From NCBI GenBank assembly GCA_947464275.1, contig CANHVU010000010.1, positions 1 through 64,000 of the forward strand: a stretch of 64,000 bases of DNA. The letters are read 5' to 3'. The position numbers and the translations under genes were made by a program. This DNA is from Bacteroidota bacterium (GTDB lineage: Bacteria; Bacteroidota; Bacteroidia; UKL13-3). Under the pieces are notes generated by a model, which saw only the letters and a program-made list of their open reading frames with translations, did not search any database and was not told the origin of the DNA. This document shows, in pieces, positions 62,241 to 64,000 of the stretch. The number at the start of each line of letters is the position of its first letter. Position 1 is the first letter of the stretch.

Positions 62241-63707
62241 ATGAAAAAAATAGCAATCTTATTAATTATTACTTTAACAGGTTTTGTTTCAAAATCTCAA
62301 ACAATGAGTTTGAATTGTGAGTCGGGTAATAGATCAATTGAACAGGGAAATTGTTGGGCTTTTGGCTCAGTAAGTTACTCCAACCTTGAATTTAGAATAA
62401 ATGGATTTTGGAGTATGCGTACAAACCAACTTACTAATTTATCAACTTCAGCATGTTGGGTTAAAACACCATGGTTTAAACCAGGTAGTGGTAATATTAC
62501 TATGAAAACAAGGTTAGAAAATGCAAGTGGTACAAGTAGAGGAATAGTTTTTACCTATGTGCCATATGATGCCAATGCAATTAGTTCAACAAAAGAAGGC
62601 ACTGGAACTCCGTTTTACACATACAATTTTGCAACGCCATTAGATATTTGGGTTAAAGATATTACTGTTCCTATTCCAACAGCTATTGCAAACTCAAATC
62701 AAGCATATAAAATAATTATTAGTTTTATTGGCTCTGGAGGTTCTGGTAGAGCTTTTGCTGATGATTTAGTAATTCCAGGAACCTATTGGGCTAATCCTAC
62801 AAATAATTGTTTACCTCAAGCATTGATTGTTGATGCTGATAATGATGGTGTTCAAGATATCGATGATGCTTATCCAAACGATGCTGCAAGAGCTTATAAT
62901 AATGTATTTCCTAGTTCAGGATACTCGACCTTAATGTTTGAAGATTTATGGCCAAGTTTAGGTGATTATGATTTTAACGATTATGTAGTTGATTACAAAA
63001 TAAACAGAATTACCAATGCTGCTAATAAAGTAGTTGAAATTAAAGCTGAATTTGTATCAAGAGCTGCTGGTGCTAGTAGACCTAATGGTTTTGCTTTTAG
63101 TTTTGATGGTTTATCAGGTTCAAAAATTACAGGTGTAACTGGTAATAAAATATTTACTCCAAATCCTCATACATTTAATGCTAATGGAACTGAAGCTGGT
63201 CAAACAGATGCCCACTTCGTAGTAGTTTCAAATATTTTTAAAGTACTTATTCCACAAGGTGGAGGTTCAGGAGGCGTTAATACAAATCCTACTGCGGTAA
63301 GAGTACCAAATGATACCACAAGAATGACAATATCATTTAACACAACAACCAACACCACAAATTTAAGCGAGGTTACATTAGCTAAATTTAACCCATACCT
63401 TATTGTTAACCAAACTAGAGGTACTGAAATTCATTTAGCTGATAAAACTCCAAGTTCATTAGTTAACTCAGCATTATTAGGTACTGCTGATGATAACTCA
63501 AATGCTGGTTCAAACAGATTTTACAAAACAAAAAATAACTTACCTTGGGCATTAAATGTAACTTCTAGCATACCTTACATGAAAGAAACCATTGATTTTA
63601 CTAAGGGTTACAACAATTTTATTGATTGGTCTGGAAGTAATGGAACAACTAATACTGATTGGTACTTAAATTTATCAAATTTAAGAGATAACAATAATTT
63701 GTATTAA
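62241..63707 (+). CDS. LruC domain secreted protein
   Basis: The 488-residue secreted protein has a signal peptide (MKKIAILLIITLTGFVSKS), a beta-rich N-terminal part (about 25-190), a Ca-binding-like loop DADNDGVQDIDDAYPND and the LruC domain (about 210-470), recognised by LMFEDLWPSLGDYDFNDYVVDYKI, the repeated aromatic-Asp pattern and PYMKETIDFTKGYNNFIDW. It is expected at or outside the cell surface. There is no T9SS domain at the end. A terminator follows. Confidence 0.88.
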   Translation: MKKIAILLIITLTGFVSKSQTMSLNCESGNRSIEQGNCWAFGSVSYSNLEFRINGFWSMRTNQLTNLSTSACWVKTPWFKPGSGNITMKTRLENASGTSRGIVFTYVPYDANAISSTKEGTGTPFYTYNFATPLDIWVKDITVPIPTAIANSNQAYKIIISFIGSGGSGRAFADDLVIPGTYWANPTNNCLPQALIVDADNDGVQDIDDAYPNDAARAYNNVFPSSGYSTLMFEDLWPSLGDYDFNDYVVDYKINRITNAANKVVEIKAEFVSRAAGASRPNGFAFSFDGLSGSKITGVTGNKIFTPNPHTFNANGTEAGQTDAHFVVVSNIFKVLIPQGGGSGGVNTNPTAVRVPNDTTRMTISFNTTTNTTNLSEVTLAKFNPYLIVNQTRGTEIHLADKTPSSLVNSALLGTADDNSNAGSNRFYKTKNNLPWALNVTSSIPYMKETIDFTKGYNNFIDWSGSNGTTNTDWYLNLSNLRDNNNLY

Positions 63708-63729
63708 TATGTAATATTAATACTTTATC

Positions 63730-63764
63730 AAACTCCTTTTATTCAATTAAAAGGAGTTTTTTTT
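63730..63764 (+). terminator. Terminator after the LruC gene
   Basis: AAACTCCTTTTA (63730-63741) pairs with TAAAAGGAGTTT (63748-63759) and ends in a T run. Confidence 0.85.
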
Positions 63765-63919
63765 GTTATAAAATAGATACCATTAAATTATCAATATTCA
63801 TTTAACAACTCTGAACACTTTTTTACACAATTAACAGACTATATTCGGAAAGTAATATTTAGTACAAATAATAAACAAAAATTAACAATTAGATTCGTAA
63901 ACAAATAGTTACAAAATAA

Positions 63920-63963
63920 TTGAATTTCATTTTGGGAAAATATTTTCCCAAAATGAAATTCAA
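63920..63963. repeat. Perfect 44-bp palindrome
   Basis: From 63920 the half-site TTGAATTTCATTTTGGGA continues to 63941 and is mirrored exactly to 63963, with no loop. It lies beyond the LruC terminator in an AT-rich spacer; the next gene is outside the window. It might be a terminator stem, a cruciform or a protein site. Confidence 0.8.
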
Positions 63964-64000
63964 CAAGTATTACATAATTATAAAAAATGTTTATTTATTT

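Overview
The window is an AT-rich stretch of a Bacteroidota chromosome, probably from the Chitinophagales/Sphingobacteriales/Flavobacteriales side of the phylum. The evidence is type IX secretion (T9SS) sorting domains of both the gliding-associated and the short C-terminal type, an S46 dipeptidyl-peptidase, a MurF-alanine racemase fusion, a LruC-domain protein, a Cys-to-Asp MurA, and promoters of the TTTG/TAnnTTTG class instead of the usual bacterial -35/-10. The genus cannot be told from the sequence. I see no rRNA, tRNA, CRISPR array, prophage or complete insertion sequence.

Layout. 1-1435: a cation-diffusion-facilitator gene inside what looks like a mobile gene cassette (flanking inverted repeats plus an attC-like nested palindrome). 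1436-7234: surface and envelope genes (a small T9SS protein, a 775-residue collagen-like protein with 17 KGD units, an M23/LysM peptidase), a YrdC/Sua5 protein and a histone-H1-like Lys/Ala protein. 7768-19490: housekeeping genes (cinA, an atypical SDR, an AIM24 protein, a PolX-like protein, a START-like protein, ffh, an acyl-ACP desaturase, a metallo-beta-lactamase-fold protein, murA, a redoxin-fold protein). 19515-23616: a rearranged patch with two gene remnants, a T9SS-sorted protein whose start region sits in a 19-bp inverted repeat, and an M13 metallopeptidase. 23706-29356: minus-strand genes including the murF-alr fusion and a uridine-phosphorylase-family gene. 29465-32287: a four-PAS histidine kinase. 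32551-38305: nuoJKLMN, most of the membrane arm of complex I. 38383-42864: a small membrane protein, a beta-CASP nuclease, an S46 peptidase and a DUF4920 lipoprotein. 43131-48989: a 1952-residue CheB-CheR-PAS8-histidine kinase. 49126-55477: a MarR-controlled RND efflux operon whose TolC gene is cut by one in-frame stop. 55488-59882: an OmpA-like protein, a repeat-rich intergenic zone, a second cassette-like lipoprotein gene, a CYTH protein, a decayed gene and a PKD/T9SS protein. 60375-64000: a thiolase, a lipoprotein/LruC pair and a perfect 44-bp palindrome.

The clearest functional units are the complex I membrane-arm operon (its other subunits must lie elsewhere), the MarR-RND operon with a candidate operator over its promoter, the S46 peptidase/DUF4920 pair, and the two large orphan PAS kinases, neither next to a response regulator.

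The observations I rate highest are the inverted repeat that brackets a start codon and signal peptide (19925-20026), the single-base nonsense codon in tolC (54818-54820), the attC-like cassette signatures at both ends of the window, the PolX protein with a degenerate polymerase site but intact PHP domain, and the 71-bp duplicated 3' end of the M13 gene. No whole new system is proven by the sequence; the cassette family is the best candidate for one.
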